A stretch of 64,000 bases of DNA, taken from NCBI RefSeq assembly GCF_020181615.1, contig NZ_CP084029.1, positions 3,764,800-3,828,799 of the forward strand. Reading direction: 5' to 3'. A program made the position numbers and the translations under genes. This DNA comes from [Mycobacterium] crassicus (GTDB taxonomy: Bacteria > Actinomycetota > Actinomycetes > Mycobacteriales > Mycobacteriaceae). The notes below the pieces were generated by a model that worked only from the letters and a program-made list of their open reading frames with translations, ran no database searches and had not been told where the DNA came from. Below, one piece after another: positions 17,559-26,809 of the stretch; the first letter of the stretch is position 1; each line of letters starts with the position of its first letter.

Positions 17559-18110
17559 TTAACGACCCAGGGCGTTCAGTGCGCGGGAGAACACCTCGTC
17601 GAGCGTGCCGAGGGCGTCCACCACGTGCAGTTCGTGCTCGTCCTGGTAGTAGTCCAGCAGCGGCGTGGTCTCTTCGCGGTAGATCATCATGCGGTTGTGG
17701 ATGACCTCGGCGGTGTCGTCGGCGCGGCCGCGCTCCTTGAGCCGCTTGAGCAGTTCGCTCTCGGTGACCCGGAACTCCAGCACCGCATCCACCTTGGTGT
17801 TGCGGCGTTCCAGCATGGCGTGCAGCGCCTCGGCCTGCTCCACCGAGCGGGGGTAGCCGTCCAGGATGAAGCCATTGGCGGCGTCGGGCTGGTCGAGCCG
17901 GTCGTCGACCAGCGCGTTGGTCAGCTCCGGCGGCACCAGGTCACCGGCGTCGAGGTATTGCTTAGCCTGCCGGCCCAGTTCGGTGCCCTCGGCGATGTTG
18001 TGCCGGAACAGGTCACCGGTGGAGATCTGCGGGACCCCCAGCTTCTCGGCCAGCTTCACCGCCTGGGTGCCCTTACCGGCTCCCGGCGGTCCCAGCAGTA
18101 CGACTCTCAC
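17559..18110 (-). CDS. adk: Adenylate kinase
   Basis: The 183-residue enzyme interconverts ATP plus AMP with two ADP. The P-loop [10 protein letters not shown] is at 7-16, the AMP-binding stretch [10 protein letters not shown] follows, and [15 protein letters not shown] and the short LID (KERGRADDT) are present. The short LID without zinc cysteines is typical of actinobacteria. GTG 18110 overlaps the secY stop by four bases, so secY, adk and map are translationally coupled. Confidence 0.96.
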   Translation of the reverse strand: MRVVLLGPPGAGKGTQAVKLAEKLGVPQISTGDLFRHNIAEGTELGRQAKQYLDAGDLVPPELTNALVDDRLDQPDAANGFILDGYPRSVEQAEALHAMLERRNTKVDAVLEFRVTESELLKRLKERGRADDTAEVIHNRMMIYREETTPLLDYYQDEHELHVVDALGTLDEVFSRALNALGR

Positions 18111-19438
18111 TTGAGGAACCCTTCGTAGTTGCGCTGCATGAGCTGGCTCTCGATCTGCTTCACCGTGTCAAGGCCGACGCCGATCATGATCAGCACCGCG
18201 GTGCCGCCGAACGGCAGGTTCTGGACGGTGCCGGAGTTACCCATCTGCAGGAACAGGTTCGGCAGAACCGAGATGACACCCAGGTAGATCGAGCCCGGCA
18301 GGGTGATCCGGTTGAGCACGAAACGCAGGTAGTCCGCGGTCGGCCGGCCCGGCCGGATGCCCGGGATGAAGCCACCGAACTTCTTCATCTCGTCGGCACG
18401 CTCGTCGGGGTTGAACGTGATCGATACGTAGAAGTAGGTGAAGAAGATGATCAGGCCGAAGTACACCGCGATGTAGACCAGGTTCGACGGGTCGGACAGG
18501 TAGGTGCTGACCGCCTTCTCCCACCAGCTGTTACCCGCACCGCCACTGCCGCTGTGCACCAACTGGGTGACCAGCTGCGGAATGTAGATCAGCGACGAGG
18601 CGAAGATGACCGGGATAACGCCGGCCTGGTTGACCTTGAGCGGCAGGTACGTCGAGGTGCCGCCGTACATGCGCCGGCCCACCATCCGCTTGGCGTACTG
18701 CACCGGGATACGGCGCTGGCCCTGCTCGACGAAGACCACGCCGACGACGATGACCAGCGCGGCCAGGCAGACCATGGTGAACACCAGGCCGCCGCGGGAG
18801 TCCAGGATGGTCTTGCCCTCGATCGGAATGCGGGCGGCGATACCGACGAAGATCAGCAGCGACATGCCGTTGCCGATTCCGCGCTCGGTGATCAGCTCAC
18901 CGAGCCACATCACCAGCACCGCGCCGGCGGTCATCACCAGGACGATGACGATCAGGGTGAAGATGCTGTGGTCGGAGATGATGTCGTGGCGCAGGCTGCA
19001 GGTCTGCAGCAGACCGCCATTGGCGGCCAGCGCCACGATGCTGGTCGCCTGCAGCACCGCCAGCGCGACCGTCAGGTAGCGGGTGTACTGCGTCATCTTG
19101 TTCTGGCCGGACTGGCCTTCTTTACGCAGTTCCTCGAAGCGCGGGATGACCACGGTCAGCAGCTGCACGATGATGCTCGCGGTGATGTACGGCATCACGC
19201 CGATGGCGAACACCGTCAACTGCAGCAGCGCGCCGCCGGAGAACAGGTTGATCAGCGAGTAGACCTGTGCGGCCTCACCGCCACTGACCTCTTTGATGCA
19301 CTGCTGCACATTCTGGTAATCGACGCCTGGCGAGGGGATGGCGGCTCCCAGCCGGTACACCACGATGATCCCCAGCGCGAACAGGATCTTGCGCCTCAGG
19401 TCGACCGTCCGCAGTGATGAGATGAAAGCCGAGAACAC
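18107..19438 (-). CDS. secY: Protein translocase subunit SecY
   Basis: A 443-residue membrane channel of the Sec translocase with ten predicted helices. N-terminal [20 protein letters not shown] matches mycobacterial Sec[14 protein letters not shown] and the C-terminal [19 protein letters not shown] are family stretches. Start GTG 19438 follows an AGGAGGAGA ribosome site; the frame stays open 43 codons further upstream, but that part lacks SecY similarity. It heads the secY-adk-map unit, separated from rplO here by a large insertion of other genes. Confidence 0.96.
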   Translation of the reverse strand: MFSAFISSLRTVDLRRKILFALGIIVVYRLGAAIPSPGVDYQNVQQCIKEVSGGEAAQVYSLINLFSGGALLQLTVFAIGVMPYITASIIVQLLTVVIPRFEELRKEGQSGQNKMTQYTRYLTVALAVLQATSIVALAANGGLLQTCSLRHDIISDHSIFTLIVIVLVMTAGAVLVMWLGELITERGIGNGMSLLIFVGIAARIPIEGKTILDSRGGLVFTMVCLAALVIVVGVVFVEQGQRRIPVQYAKRMVGRRMYGGTSTYLPLKVNQAGVIPVIFASSLIYIPQLVTQLVHSGSGGAGNSWWEKAVSTYLSDPSNLVYIAVYFGLIIFFTYFYVSITFNPDERADEMKKFGGFIPGIRPGRPTADYLRFVLNRITLPGSIYLGVISVLPNLFLQMGNSGTVQNLPFGGTAVLIMIGVGLDTVKQIESQLMQRNYEGFLK

Positions 19439-19482
19439 TCTTCTCCTCCTGCGCAGCCGAGGTCCGGTCGCGGCGTGCCAAT

Positions 19483-19503
19483 GGGCTGGAATGTTTCCAG
19501 CCC
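19483..19503 (-). promoter_or_regulatory. Stem-loop in the secY leader
   Basis: A perfect 9-bp inverted repeat (GGGCTGGAA and TTCCAGCCC, three-base loop) lies about 45 bases before the secY start. There is no T-run after it, so an RNA leader structure is more likely than a terminator. The remaining divergent region 19439-19751 contains a second small inverted repeat (AGTCT, ACG, AGACT at 19592-19604) and an AGGAGG ribosome site for the methyltransferase. No open frame in it looks coding. Confidence 0.4.
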
Positions 19504-19751
19504 CGGTTAGTCCTGGGGTGGTCCTGCGTTTTCGCGTCGACACACCGGCCGACCATGATGCGACCACGCGTGCCTGTTTAGGCGCGTCAGCAGTCTACGA
19601 GACTAACAGCTTCATCCGGCGGGCCGGGCCTGCCGTAGGACGCCGCTGTCAGCGAACCGTCAGATGGAAAGCGTACAGTCGGCGGCGGCTCGTTAAATCG
19701 GCTAACTAATCTTCCGGCGCTTGGCCGCCGGCGTCCGCAGGAGGTTCGAAT

Positions 19752-20696
19752 ATGAAACGCACCGGCCGATTTCCTGGAGACACCTGGGATCTGGCCTCCA
19801 GCGTGGGCGCCACCGCCACCGCGGTGGCCACCGGCCGCGCGATGGCCACCCGCGGCAACGGCACTGACCGGCCACTGATCAACGATCCGTTCGCCGAGCC
19901 CCTGGTGCGCGCGGTCGGGATGGATTCGTTCACCCGGCTGGCCACCGGCGAGCTGAAGGTGGCCGATCTCGGTGACGACGGCCAGCTGGGTATCGCCCGG
20001 ATGGCAGACAACATGGCCGTGCGCACCCGGTTCTTCGACGACTTCTTTCTCGCCGCCGGCGCGGCGGGCATCCGGCAGGCCGTCATCCTGGCCTCGGGAC
20101 TCGACGCCCGCGCCTACCGGCTGGATTGGCCGGCGGGCACCCGCGTATTCGAGATCGATCAGCCCGAGGTGATCGCGTTCAAGACCCGGGTGCTGGCCGA
20201 GCAGGGGGCCCGGCCGACCGCCGACCGCCGAGCCGTCGCCGTCGACCTGCGCGACGACTGGCCCGCAGCTCTGCTAGCGGCGGGCTTCGATCCGGCCCAG
20301 CCGACCGCCTGGAGCGCCGAGGGCCTCCTGGCCTATCTGCCCGCCGACGCACAGGACCGGCTGCTGGACACCGTCACCGCCCTGTCGGCGCCGCAGAGCC
20401 GTGTCGCGATAGAGAACATCGCACAACTCGACGCGGCCGGCGAGCAGGCCGCGCGCCGGCGCATGAAGGAGTCAGCCGCCCGGATGCGCGACCACGGCGT
20501 CGATCTCGACCTCACCGAGCTGATCTACTTCGGCGAGCGCAATGACGCCGCCGAGTATCTCGCCGAACGCGGCTGGCAACTCGACAGCCGCACCGTCAAC
20601 GAGCTGTACGCCGCGCACGGGCTGCCGCAACTCGACGACACCGACGGTCACGCCGGGCTGACGTATGTCAGTGCGGTCCTGGGAGGAGGACGCTGA
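19752..20696 (+). CDS. TIGR00027-type SAM-dependent methyltransferase, first copy
   Basis: A 314-residue member of the mycobacterium-expanded methyltransferase family related to leucine carboxyl methyltransferases (LCM). Family hallmarks are SWDLA-like [14 protein letters not shown] at the start, [27 protein letters not shown] (SAM-binding GxDxR motif), EIDQPEVI and [11 protein letters not shown]. Substrates of this family are unknown; O-methylation of acids is inferred. An AGGAGG site precedes ATG 19752. The stop overlaps the second copy by one base. Confidence 0.9.
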   Translation: MKRTGRFPGDTWDLASSVGATATAVATGRAMATRGNGTDRPLINDPFAEPLVRAVGMDSFTRLATGELKVADLGDDGQLGIARMADNMAVRTRFFDDFFLAAGAAGIRQAVILASGLDARAYRLDWPAGTRVFEIDQPEVIAFKTRVLAEQGARPTADRRAVAVDLRDDWPAALLAAGFDPAQPTAWSAEGLLAYLPADAQDRLLDTVTALSAPQSRVAIENIAQLDAAGEQAARRRMKESAARMRDHGVDLDLTELIYFGERNDAAEYLAERGWQLDSRTVNELYAAHGLPQLDDTDGHAGLTYVSAVLGGGR

Positions 20697-21619
20697 TGGC
20701 ACCCACCGGCGGCGCACGATCCCCCGGGGACAGTTGGGACCTGGCGTCCAGTGTGGGCACGACGGCGACAATGGTCGCCGCCGCCCGCGCACTGGCCAGC
20801 CGGGAGCCCGACCCGCTGATCGATGACCCGTTCGCCGCGCCGCTGGTGCGTGCGGTCGGGATCGACTTCTTCACCCGCCTGCTCGACGGTGAACTCGAGC
20901 CCGCGGTGGCCGAGGAGGCCGGCGCCGCCGCCAGGCCGATGACCGACGTGATGGCCGTGCGGACCCGGTTCTTCGACGACTTCTTCCTGGACTCTGCCGC
21001 GGCAGGCATCCGGCAGGCCGTCATCCTGGCCTCCGGGCTGGATTCGCGGGCCTATCGGCTGCCATGGCCGCAAGGCACCGTCGTGTACGAGATCGACCAG
21101 CCGGAGGTGATCGAATTCAAGACCCGCACGCTGGCCGACCTCGGCGCCGAACCCACGGCGCAGCTTCGCACGGTGGCCGTCGACCTGCGCGACGACTGGC
21201 CGGCCGCGCTGCGCCGCAGCGGGTTCGACGATACGAAGCCGACCGCGTGGAGCGCCGAGGGGCTGCTGGTCTATCTACCGCCGGAAGCGCAGGACCGACT
21301 GTTCGACAACATCACCGCGCTGAGCGCGCCGGGCAGCAGGCTGGCAACCGAATACCACCCCGACGGCGCCGCCACGCTCAGCGACTCGAACCAGTCGGTG
21401 GCCCAGCGCTTCGCCAAGCATGGGCTGGACCTCGACTTCGCAAACCTGGTCTACGCCGGTGAACGCCGGCCCGCCACGGACTACCTGACCGAACAGGGCT
21501 GGCAGGTGCGCGGCCGCAGCCGGCTCGAGGTCTTCGCCGGCTACGGCCGCAGCTTTCCCGACACCGAGCTCGTGGCACGGCTGCGCAATTCGGTCGCGAT
21601 CGAGGCCATTCGCACCTAG
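20696..21619 (+). CDS. TIGR00027-type SAM-dependent methyltransferase, second copy
   Basis: A 307-residue paralogue of the preceding gene, recognisable by [51 protein letters not shown] and [11 protein letters not shown]. The two share the N-terminal half closely and differ in the last third, which forms the substrate lid in LCM-like enzymes, so they may act on different substrates. The TGATG junction indicates coupled translation. M. tuberculosis has several members of this family near secY. Confidence 0.9.
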   Translation: MAPTGGARSPGDSWDLASSVGTTATMVAAARALASREPDPLIDDPFAAPLVRAVGIDFFTRLLDGELEPAVAEEAGAAARPMTDVMAVRTRFFDDFFLDSAAAGIRQAVILASGLDSRAYRLPWPQGTVVYEIDQPEVIEFKTRTLADLGAEPTAQLRTVAVDLRDDWPAALRRSGFDDTKPTAWSAEGLLVYLPPEAQDRLFDNITALSAPGSRLATEYHPDGAATLSDSNQSVAQRFAKHGLDLDFANLVYAGERRPATDYLTEQGWQVRGRSRLEVFAGYGRSFPDTELVARLRNSVAIEAIRT

Positions 21620-21621
21620 GC

Positions 21622-23037
21622 CTAGGCCAGGTCGAGGGTGCCCAGCAGCCCGTCGAACGAGAGGTTGTGGTCCCCGCCGAGCAGTCCCCACACGTCGGTG
21701 AACTCCGCGGAGCCCGCCGGCAGCGGCGGGTCGGTGGGCTGGATGACTCCCGCCCCGGTCATGTACGCGATCGCCCGGCCCAGCTCGTCGGTCACGTTGA
21801 CCACTGCCCCACCGACGGTGTTGACCACCCACTGGACGCCCTCGGCCAGTGCACTGATCAAGAAGATGTCCTGGTCGACGATCGTCTGCAGGTATTTGCT
21901 GATGTCCTCGACCACTCCGTTGAGGTAGTAGGGGACGGACGTGACGGCCGTGCGGATCGCGAGCGTGATGTCATTGCCGATGTTCGGGTAGCCGAACATC
22001 GCGATCGCGTCGGTCAGCGACTGCTTGAGATCGACGGGGTGGACGATGCCGTCCAGGACGGTCGGGTTGTCCGCCATCGAGACACCGTCGAAGTCCGAGC
22101 GCATCGGGATTCCGAACAGCGACAAGATCGTCGGCGTGATGTCAGCGATGGAGTAGTTCAGGTTCTGGCTGCCGGCGTTCGCATGATCACCGGCTTGGTC
22201 GAAGATGACGAACTGCGTCGTCTCGTTGGGCGACTGGAAGCCGTGACCGAAGCCCAGCGACTGCTGGTGGCCGTGGTCGGTGGTGATGATGACCGACCAG
22301 TCGTCGCCGGTGATCGCCTTGACCGCGGCGATCGCGGCCAGGATCTCCTGGATGTTGACGCCGGTGTTCACCACAGCCTGCGCGTATTCGCTTGACCCGC
22401 CGCCGAATTCGTGTCCGGCTTCGTCGACCTGAACCTGGTAGGAGAACAGGAAACTCGAGATGTCGCCCGGGTTGTTCTCGGTCGCCATGATCTGGGCGAT
22501 GGTCTGCGCGGTGACATTCGCGTCGGTGTCGGCCCAGCTGTTGGTGAAGGGAACGAAGATGCTGTTGTCGACCGGGTGGCTGCCCGCGCCGGCGATGCCG
22601 TTGATGTAGTCCCAGTCGGCGATCACCGAGGTGTTGATCTCCGGCTTGTAGTACTCGATCATGTTGAACACCGTCGGCCACTTGTCGTAGGGCTCGGGCC
22701 GGAACAGGTTGTTGACCACGCCGTGCTTGTCGTCCCAGACCCCGGTCAGGATCGTCGACCACGACGGCCCGGAGATCGTGGTGTGGTTGACCTCGGTCGC
22801 GGCTCCGGTGATGCCCTGATCCATCGCCGTCTTGAAACCGCTGTCGTCGTTGTAGGCGTGTTCCAGGATCTTGGAGAGGTTGACGCCGTCGACACCGATC
22901 AACAGCACATGCTCGGCGGCCAGCAGCCAATCGGCGGTCAGCGCCGAGAGCCCCGCCGGCGCCCCCACTGCCGCGCCCGCACCCGCAACCAGGCCGGCGA
23001 CGACCGCACCACTCAGAAACTGCTTGATAGTTGTCAC
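21622..23037 (-). CDS. Secreted alkaline-phosphatase-superfamily hydrolase
   Basis: A 471-residue exported protein. The N terminus (residues 1-34, LSGAVVAGLVAGAGAAVGAPA) is a signal peptide. The metal core follows the nucleotide pyrophosphatase/phosphodiesterase pattern: LLIGVDGVN (Asp50), TTISGPSWSTILTG (candidate nucleophile Ser/Thr), QVDEAGHEFG (Asp and His) and IITTDHGHQQSLGFGHG (Asp, His, His). It probably cleaves a phosphodiester or phosphomonoester outside the cell. Residues after about 330 are family-specific and acidic. Start is GTG 23037. Confidence 0.8.
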   Translation of the reverse strand: MTTIKQFLSGAVVAGLVAGAGAAVGAPAGLSALTADWLLAAEHVLLIGVDGVNLSKILEHAYNDDSGFKTAMDQGITGAATEVNHTTISGPSWSTILTGVWDDKHGVVNNLFRPEPYDKWPTVFNMIEYYKPEINTSVIADWDYINGIAGAGSHPVDNSIFVPFTNSWADTDANVTAQTIAQIMATENNPGDISSFLFSYQVQVDEAGHEFGGGSSEYAQAVVNTGVNIQEILAAIAAVKAITGDDWSVIITTDHGHQQSLGFGHGFQSPNETTQFVIFDQAGDHANAGSQNLNYSIADITPTILSLFGIPMRSDFDGVSMADNPTVLDGIVHPVDLKQSLTDAIAMFGYPNIGNDITLAIRTAVTSVPYYLNGVVEDISKYLQTIVDQDIFLISALAEGVQWVVNTVGGAVVNVTDELGRAIAYMTGAGVIQPTDPPLPAGSAEFTDVWGLLGGDHNLSFDGLLGTLDLA

Positions 23038-23207
23038 GATCGATGTCCCTCGCCGGAGTTGAGCGGATTAACTGGCCGTGATGCTAGCAGAAACCCAGGG
23101 AAAACTCAGGTTCTTCCGTTATTACGCTAATTTTTTCTATATCGCTATTGAAGAAATCCAGGAGCCGGTAAAACCACGATTCGGCGATAACCAACCGCCG
23201 ACGGCGG

Positions 23208-23213
23208 TATAAC
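23208..23213 (+). promoter_or_regulatory. Predicted -10 element, leaderless esterase transcript
   Basis: TATAAC, a good mycobacterial -10, is followed by seven bases and ATG 23221, and no ribosome site is present, so a leaderless mRNA is likely. The hexamer touches a perfect inverted repeat ACCGCCG, A, CGGCGGT at 23194-23208 that could be an operator. The rest of 23038-23193 is AT-richer than its surroundings and probably holds the promoter of the divergent phosphatase gene. Confidence 0.45.
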
Positions 23214-23220
23214 CGCACCG

Positions 23221-24453
23221 ATGGTGCTCAGAATCAAAGTTTCACCGGACCTGATCAGCGGCGGCGTCGACGAGGGCTACGGCAGGGTCGCCGACGCGTT
23301 CCGCGCTAATCTCGCCGGCGGCCGTGAGGTCGGCGCCGCAGTTTCGGTGTACCGCGACGGTGTCAAAGTGGTCGACCTGTGGGGCGGGTACCGCGACGGT
23401 GTCGCCTTGGCCCCCTGGCAATCGGACACCATGGTCAATGTCTTCTCCAGCACCAAGGGTGTGGCGGCCCTGGCCATCGCGTTGGCGGTGTCGCGGGGAC
23501 TGTTCGGCTATGACGACAAGGTCGCAGAGCACTGGCCGGAGTTCGCCCAGGCCGGCAAGGGGGACGTCACTGTCCGCCAACTACTCGGCCATCAGGCCGG
23601 GTTGTGCGCGCTGCGGCCCGCACCCACCCTGGCCGACGTCGCCGACCCGGACCGATTGGCGCCCATGCTCGCCGCACAGAAGCCATTCTGGGCACCGGGC
23701 ACCCGGCACGGCTATCACGCGGTCACGCTGGGCTGGTATGAATCCGAGCTCATCCGTCGCACCGACCCGGCCGGCCGCACCCTGGGCCGATTCTTCGCCG
23801 ACGAAATCGCCGGCCCCCTCGGATTGGACCTCCATATCGGACTGCCTATTTCGGTGTCGCGCGACCGGGTCGCGCTGTTGCACCAGTGGAAACGGGCGGA
23901 GTCGCTGCTGCACCTCAATGTCATGCCGGCCGCCCTGTTGGCCGCGTCCTTCAACCCGTTCGGCCTGTTGGCACGGGCGAGCGCCTTGCCACGCGACATC
24001 AAACCCTGGGATGGCGACTACAACCGAGACGACGTACGCGCCGTGGAGATCCCGTCGGCCAACGGGATCGCAACGGCCTCGGCGATCGCGCGGCTCTACG
24101 GCGCCGCGGCAACCACAGATCCCGCGTTGCCGCTGAGCACCGGTGTGCGCGAAGCACTCACCGCGATGCCGCTGCCCCCAAGCCGCGGTGAACGCGACAA
24201 GGTGCTGGGCGTCGAGGTCCTCTTCTCCCTGGGGATGTCCAAACCGGCGTTCGGCGCAACCTTCGGTTCATCGGATAAGGCTTATGGCACACCGGGTTTC
24301 GGCGGAAGTTTCGGATTCGCCGACCCCGATACCGGTGTCGGTTTCTCCTATGTGATGAACCGTCTGGGCTTTCACCTCTACAGCGACCCTCGCGAACTCG
24401 CGCTGCGCCAGGCGCTGTTCCGCGACGTGCTGGGTGCCAGACCGCAGGCCTGA
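23221..24453 (+). CDS. Serine hydrolase of the beta-lactamase/class C esterase fold
   Basis: A 410-residue protein with the SxxK nucleophile motif at 76-79 (SSTK in VFSSTKGVAAL), a Tyr motif in GYHAVTLGWYESELI, and a C-terminal GFGGSFGFADPDTGVGFSYVMNR in place of the KTG box. This is the pattern of EstB-like esterases and mycobacterial LipD/LipL-type proteins rather than antibiotic beta-lactamases. No signal peptide is seen. The substrate is unknown. It converges with the DUF732 gene. Confidence 0.85.
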   Translation: MVLRIKVSPDLISGGVDEGYGRVADAFRANLAGGREVGAAVSVYRDGVKVVDLWGGYRDGVALAPWQSDTMVNVFSSTKGVAALAIALAVSRGLFGYDDKVAEHWPEFAQAGKGDVTVRQLLGHQAGLCALRPAPTLADVADPDRLAPMLAAQKPFWAPGTRHGYHAVTLGWYESELIRRTDPAGRTLGRFFADEIAGPLGLDLHIGLPISVSRDRVALLHQWKRAESLLHLNVMPAALLAASFNPFGLLARASALPRDIKPWDGDYNRDDVRAVEIPSANGIATASAIARLYGAAATTDPALPLSTGVREALTAMPLPPSRGERDKVLGVEVLFSLGMSKPAFGATFGSSDKAYGTPGFGGSFGFADPDTGVGFSYVMNRLGFHLYSDPRELALRQALFRDVLGARPQA

Positions 24454-24456
24454 CCG

Positions 24457-24762
24457 TTACATGTGCTCCGGGCAGTAGTGCGCCGTCGAGATCGCGGCGA
24501 ACTGCGCGGCGGTCTGCACGCTGAATCCGGGGTTGGTGGTCTGCACGGCGACGACGGTGTCCATCGGGGACAGTCCCGCGTCCATCAGCTGGCACACCGC
24601 GCGGCCGGCCGTCACGGTGGCCTGGTCGTTGCCGGTGTGGCTCAGTCCGGCACCGGTAAGGGTGGCCAGGAACTGCCCGTCGACGCCCGTGGGCGCGGCG
24701 TGGGCGGGTGCGGCCAAGCCGACCATCGCACTCAGACCCGCCAGCAGCAGTAACCGTTTCAT
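24457..24762 (-). CDS. Secreted DUF732 protein
   Basis: A 101-residue small exported protein. The signal peptide is MKRLLLLAGLSAMVGLAAPAHA with an AHA cleavage site. The mature part has the DUF732 hallmarks: FLATLTGAGL, a first Cys in AVCQLMDAG, and a second Cys near the end (HYCPEHM), presumably disulfide-bonded. The family is actinobacterial and of unknown function. It lies in the same orientation as sppA, separated by 87 bases. Confidence 0.85.
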   Translation of the reverse strand: MKRLLLLAGLSAMVGLAAPAHAAPTGVDGQFLATLTGAGLSHTGNDQATVTAGRAVCQLMDAGLSPMDTVVAVQTTNPGFSVQTAAQFAAISTAHYCPEHM

Positions 24763-24849
24763 GCCTGTAAGTCTGGGTGGAGCTCGTTACAGGCTCGTTT
24801 CCGAGCTTTTTCTGTCGGGAAAGGGTTTTGTTGATTCTGTGTTACGCGC

Positions 24850-26631
24850 TCACCAGCGCGACTCCCCCAGCCACAGCACCTGGACGCCGTTGACCGATCG
24901 TTCCGCCTGGTCGACGATCCCGGCCAGCGACCGCATCAGCAGGCTGCCGACGGCCTCGGTCAGCCCCGCCGCGGGCTGGCTGGACTGGCGGGGCCGGACG
25001 AACTCCCACAGTGAGGAGCCCGGGTAAGACACGGTGCGGACCTGCGCATCCTCGTCGAGCCCGGCCAACAGCTTGGCCCGGCGGATCGCGGTGCGCAGTC
25101 CGCCCAGTTCGTCGACCAGGCCGCGCTCGGCCGCGTCGGCGCCGGTCCACACCCGCCCGCGTGCCACCGCGTCCACCACGTCGGTCGACAGGTTGCGGCC
25201 TTCGGCGACCCGCGCCACGAAGTCGTCGTAGAACAGGTCGGTCAGCGTTTCGACCTGACCCTGCTGTTCCGCGGTGAACGGGGCGTTGCTCGACCAAGCG
25301 TCGGCGTTGGCGCCGGTGCGCACCGTCTCGGTGCCGACGCCGAGACGATCTTTGAGCTCGCGGGCGACCAGCTTGCCGGTCACCACCCCGATCGAACCGG
25401 TGATGGTGCCCGGGTTGGCCACGATGGCGTCGGTGCCCGCGGAGATGTAGTACCCGCCGGAGGCGGCGACCGCCCCCATCGACGCCACCACCGGCTTGCC
25501 GGCCTCCCGGGCCTGCTGCACCGCCCGCCAGATGGTCTCCGATCCGGTGACGGCCCCGCCCGGACTGTCCACCCGCAGCACGATCGCGGCGACGTCGTCG
25601 TCGGCGGCGGCCTCGCGCAGCGCCGCGGCGATGGTGTCGCCCCCGACGTTGCGATTGCCCAACGGCGACAGCTGCGGCCCGCCGGTGCCGCTGACGATCG
25701 CTCCGGCCACCGTCACCACGGCGACCGCAGGCTTGTCTTTACGGCCCGGCAGGGAGGGCGTCGCCGAACGGTCGGCCGTGGCGCGGGCGTAGCGTGTCAG
25801 GTACAGCCTCGGCGGCGCGTCCGCGCTGTCCGCACTGACATGCGAATCCCCTTGGCCGCCTGCGAGTTCGGCGATCCGATCGTAGGCTTCGTCGCGGAAT
25901 CCGATCCGGTCGATCAGGCCCGCCGACACCGCGTCGTCGCGCAGCAGCGGCGCCCGGTCGGCCAAGGCATCGATGGCGGCGGGATCGACGTTGCGGGATT
26001 CGGCGACGGCCGCTCGGACCTGGGCGTGAAGACTTTCCACCAGCGCGGTGTCGGCTTCACGGTGCGCGTCGGTGTAGGAGTCCTGGGTGAACATGTTGGC
26101 GGCCGACTTGTATTCGCCACGGGCCACGAACTGGGCCTCGATGCCGGCCTTGTCCAGAGCGGCGCGCAGGAACGTGGCGTTGGTGGCGAAGCCGATGAGT
26201 CCGAGCATCCCCGAGGGCTGCATCCACACCTCGCCGAACGCCGACGCCAGGTAGTAGGACAGCGTGCCCGGGTAGGTCTCGGCCCAGGCCAGGGATGGCT
26301 TGACGGCGGTGAAGGCGGCGATCGCGGCCCGCAACTCCTGCACCGCCCCGGGCGCGGCCGCCGAAAGTTGCACTCGCGCAATCAATCCTGCCACCCGAGG
26401 GTCGTCGGCCGCGCGGTGGATCGCGTCCACCACATCGCGCAGCACCGGCGGCTGCCCGCCGGACCGGATCAGCGCCAGCGGATCGAAGGCGCCGGTCTCA
26501 TGCGGGAGCGTCTGCAGGTCCAGTTCGAGTACGACGCCGTTGGGCACGCCGTGGTGCCGGGCGGTGTCGATGCGACGGGCGACGCCGCGCAGGTCATCAA
26601 GGCCGGGCACCCCGGACAGCAAGGTGAACAT
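24850..26631 (-). CDS. sppA: Signal peptide peptidase SppA, long type
   Basis: A 593-residue serine protease of family S49 with two tandem domains, like the 67-kDa E. coli enzyme, that degrades cleaved signal peptides in the membrane. The catalytic Ser is in MGAVAASGGYYIS of the second domain, and the general-base Lys is likely in GEYKSAANMF of the first. The block DSPGGAVTGSETIW is also conserved. M. tuberculosis has sppA (Rv0724) next to rplO; here a long PGRS gene stands between them. A clear N-terminal membrane anchor is not obvious. Confidence 0.92.
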   Translation of the reverse strand: MFTLLSGVPGLDDLRGVARRIDTARHHGVPNGVVLELDLQTLPHETGAFDPLALIRSGGQPPVLRDVVDAIHRAADDPRVAGLIARVQLSAAAPGAVQELRAAIAAFTAVKPSLAWAETYPGTLSYYLASAFGEVWMQPSGMLGLIGFATNATFLRAALDKAGIEAQFVARGEYKSAANMFTQDSYTDAHREADTALVESLHAQVRAAVAESRNVDPAAIDALADRAPLLRDDAVSAGLIDRIGFRDEAYDRIAELAGGQGDSHVSADSADAPPRLYLTRYARATADRSATPSLPGRKDKPAVAVVTVAGAIVSGTGGPQLSPLGNRNVGGDTIAAALREAAADDDVAAIVLRVDSPGGAVTGSETIWRAVQQAREAGKPVVASMGAVAASGGYYISAGTDAIVANPGTITGSIGVVTGKLVARELKDRLGVGTETVRTGANADAWSSNAPFTAEQQGQVETLTDLFYDDFVARVAEGRNLSTDVVDAVARGRVWTGADAAERGLVDELGGLRTAIRRAKLLAGLDEDAQVRTVSYPGSSLWEFVRPRQSSQPAAGLTEAVGSLLMRSLAGIVDQAERSVNGVQVLWLGESRW

Positions 26632-26690
26632 GACGCGAGCCTACCGGCGCTGCACGATATGCCGAGGAGACGGAATATCGAGGTGCCGCT

Positions 26691-26809
26691 ACCGCCGGGC
26701 TTGACTCGGCAGTCCAGCTTCGCCTCTCCTCCGTCGAGCCTCGCTAACCGCCGGGCTTGACTCGGCAGTCCAGCTTCGCCTCTCCTCCGTCGAGCCTCGC
26801 TAACCGCCG
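26691..26809. repeat. 56-bp tandem repeat, about 2.1 copies
   Basis: Two identical 56-bp units and the start of a third lie between the PGRS gene and sppA. The PGRS stop codon (CTA at 26800-26802) lies in the array, and each unit repeats the same TAACCGCC context. On the minus strand the core GACGGAGGAGAGGCGAAGC followed by TGGACTGCCGAGTCAAGC aligns with the 80-bp array at 14104-14275. Confidence 0.9.

Noticed and set aside
19439..19567. N-terminal extension of secY
   Set aside because: GTG 19438 has a strong AGGAGGAGA site and gives the known SecY N terminus; the upstream part does not resemble SecY.
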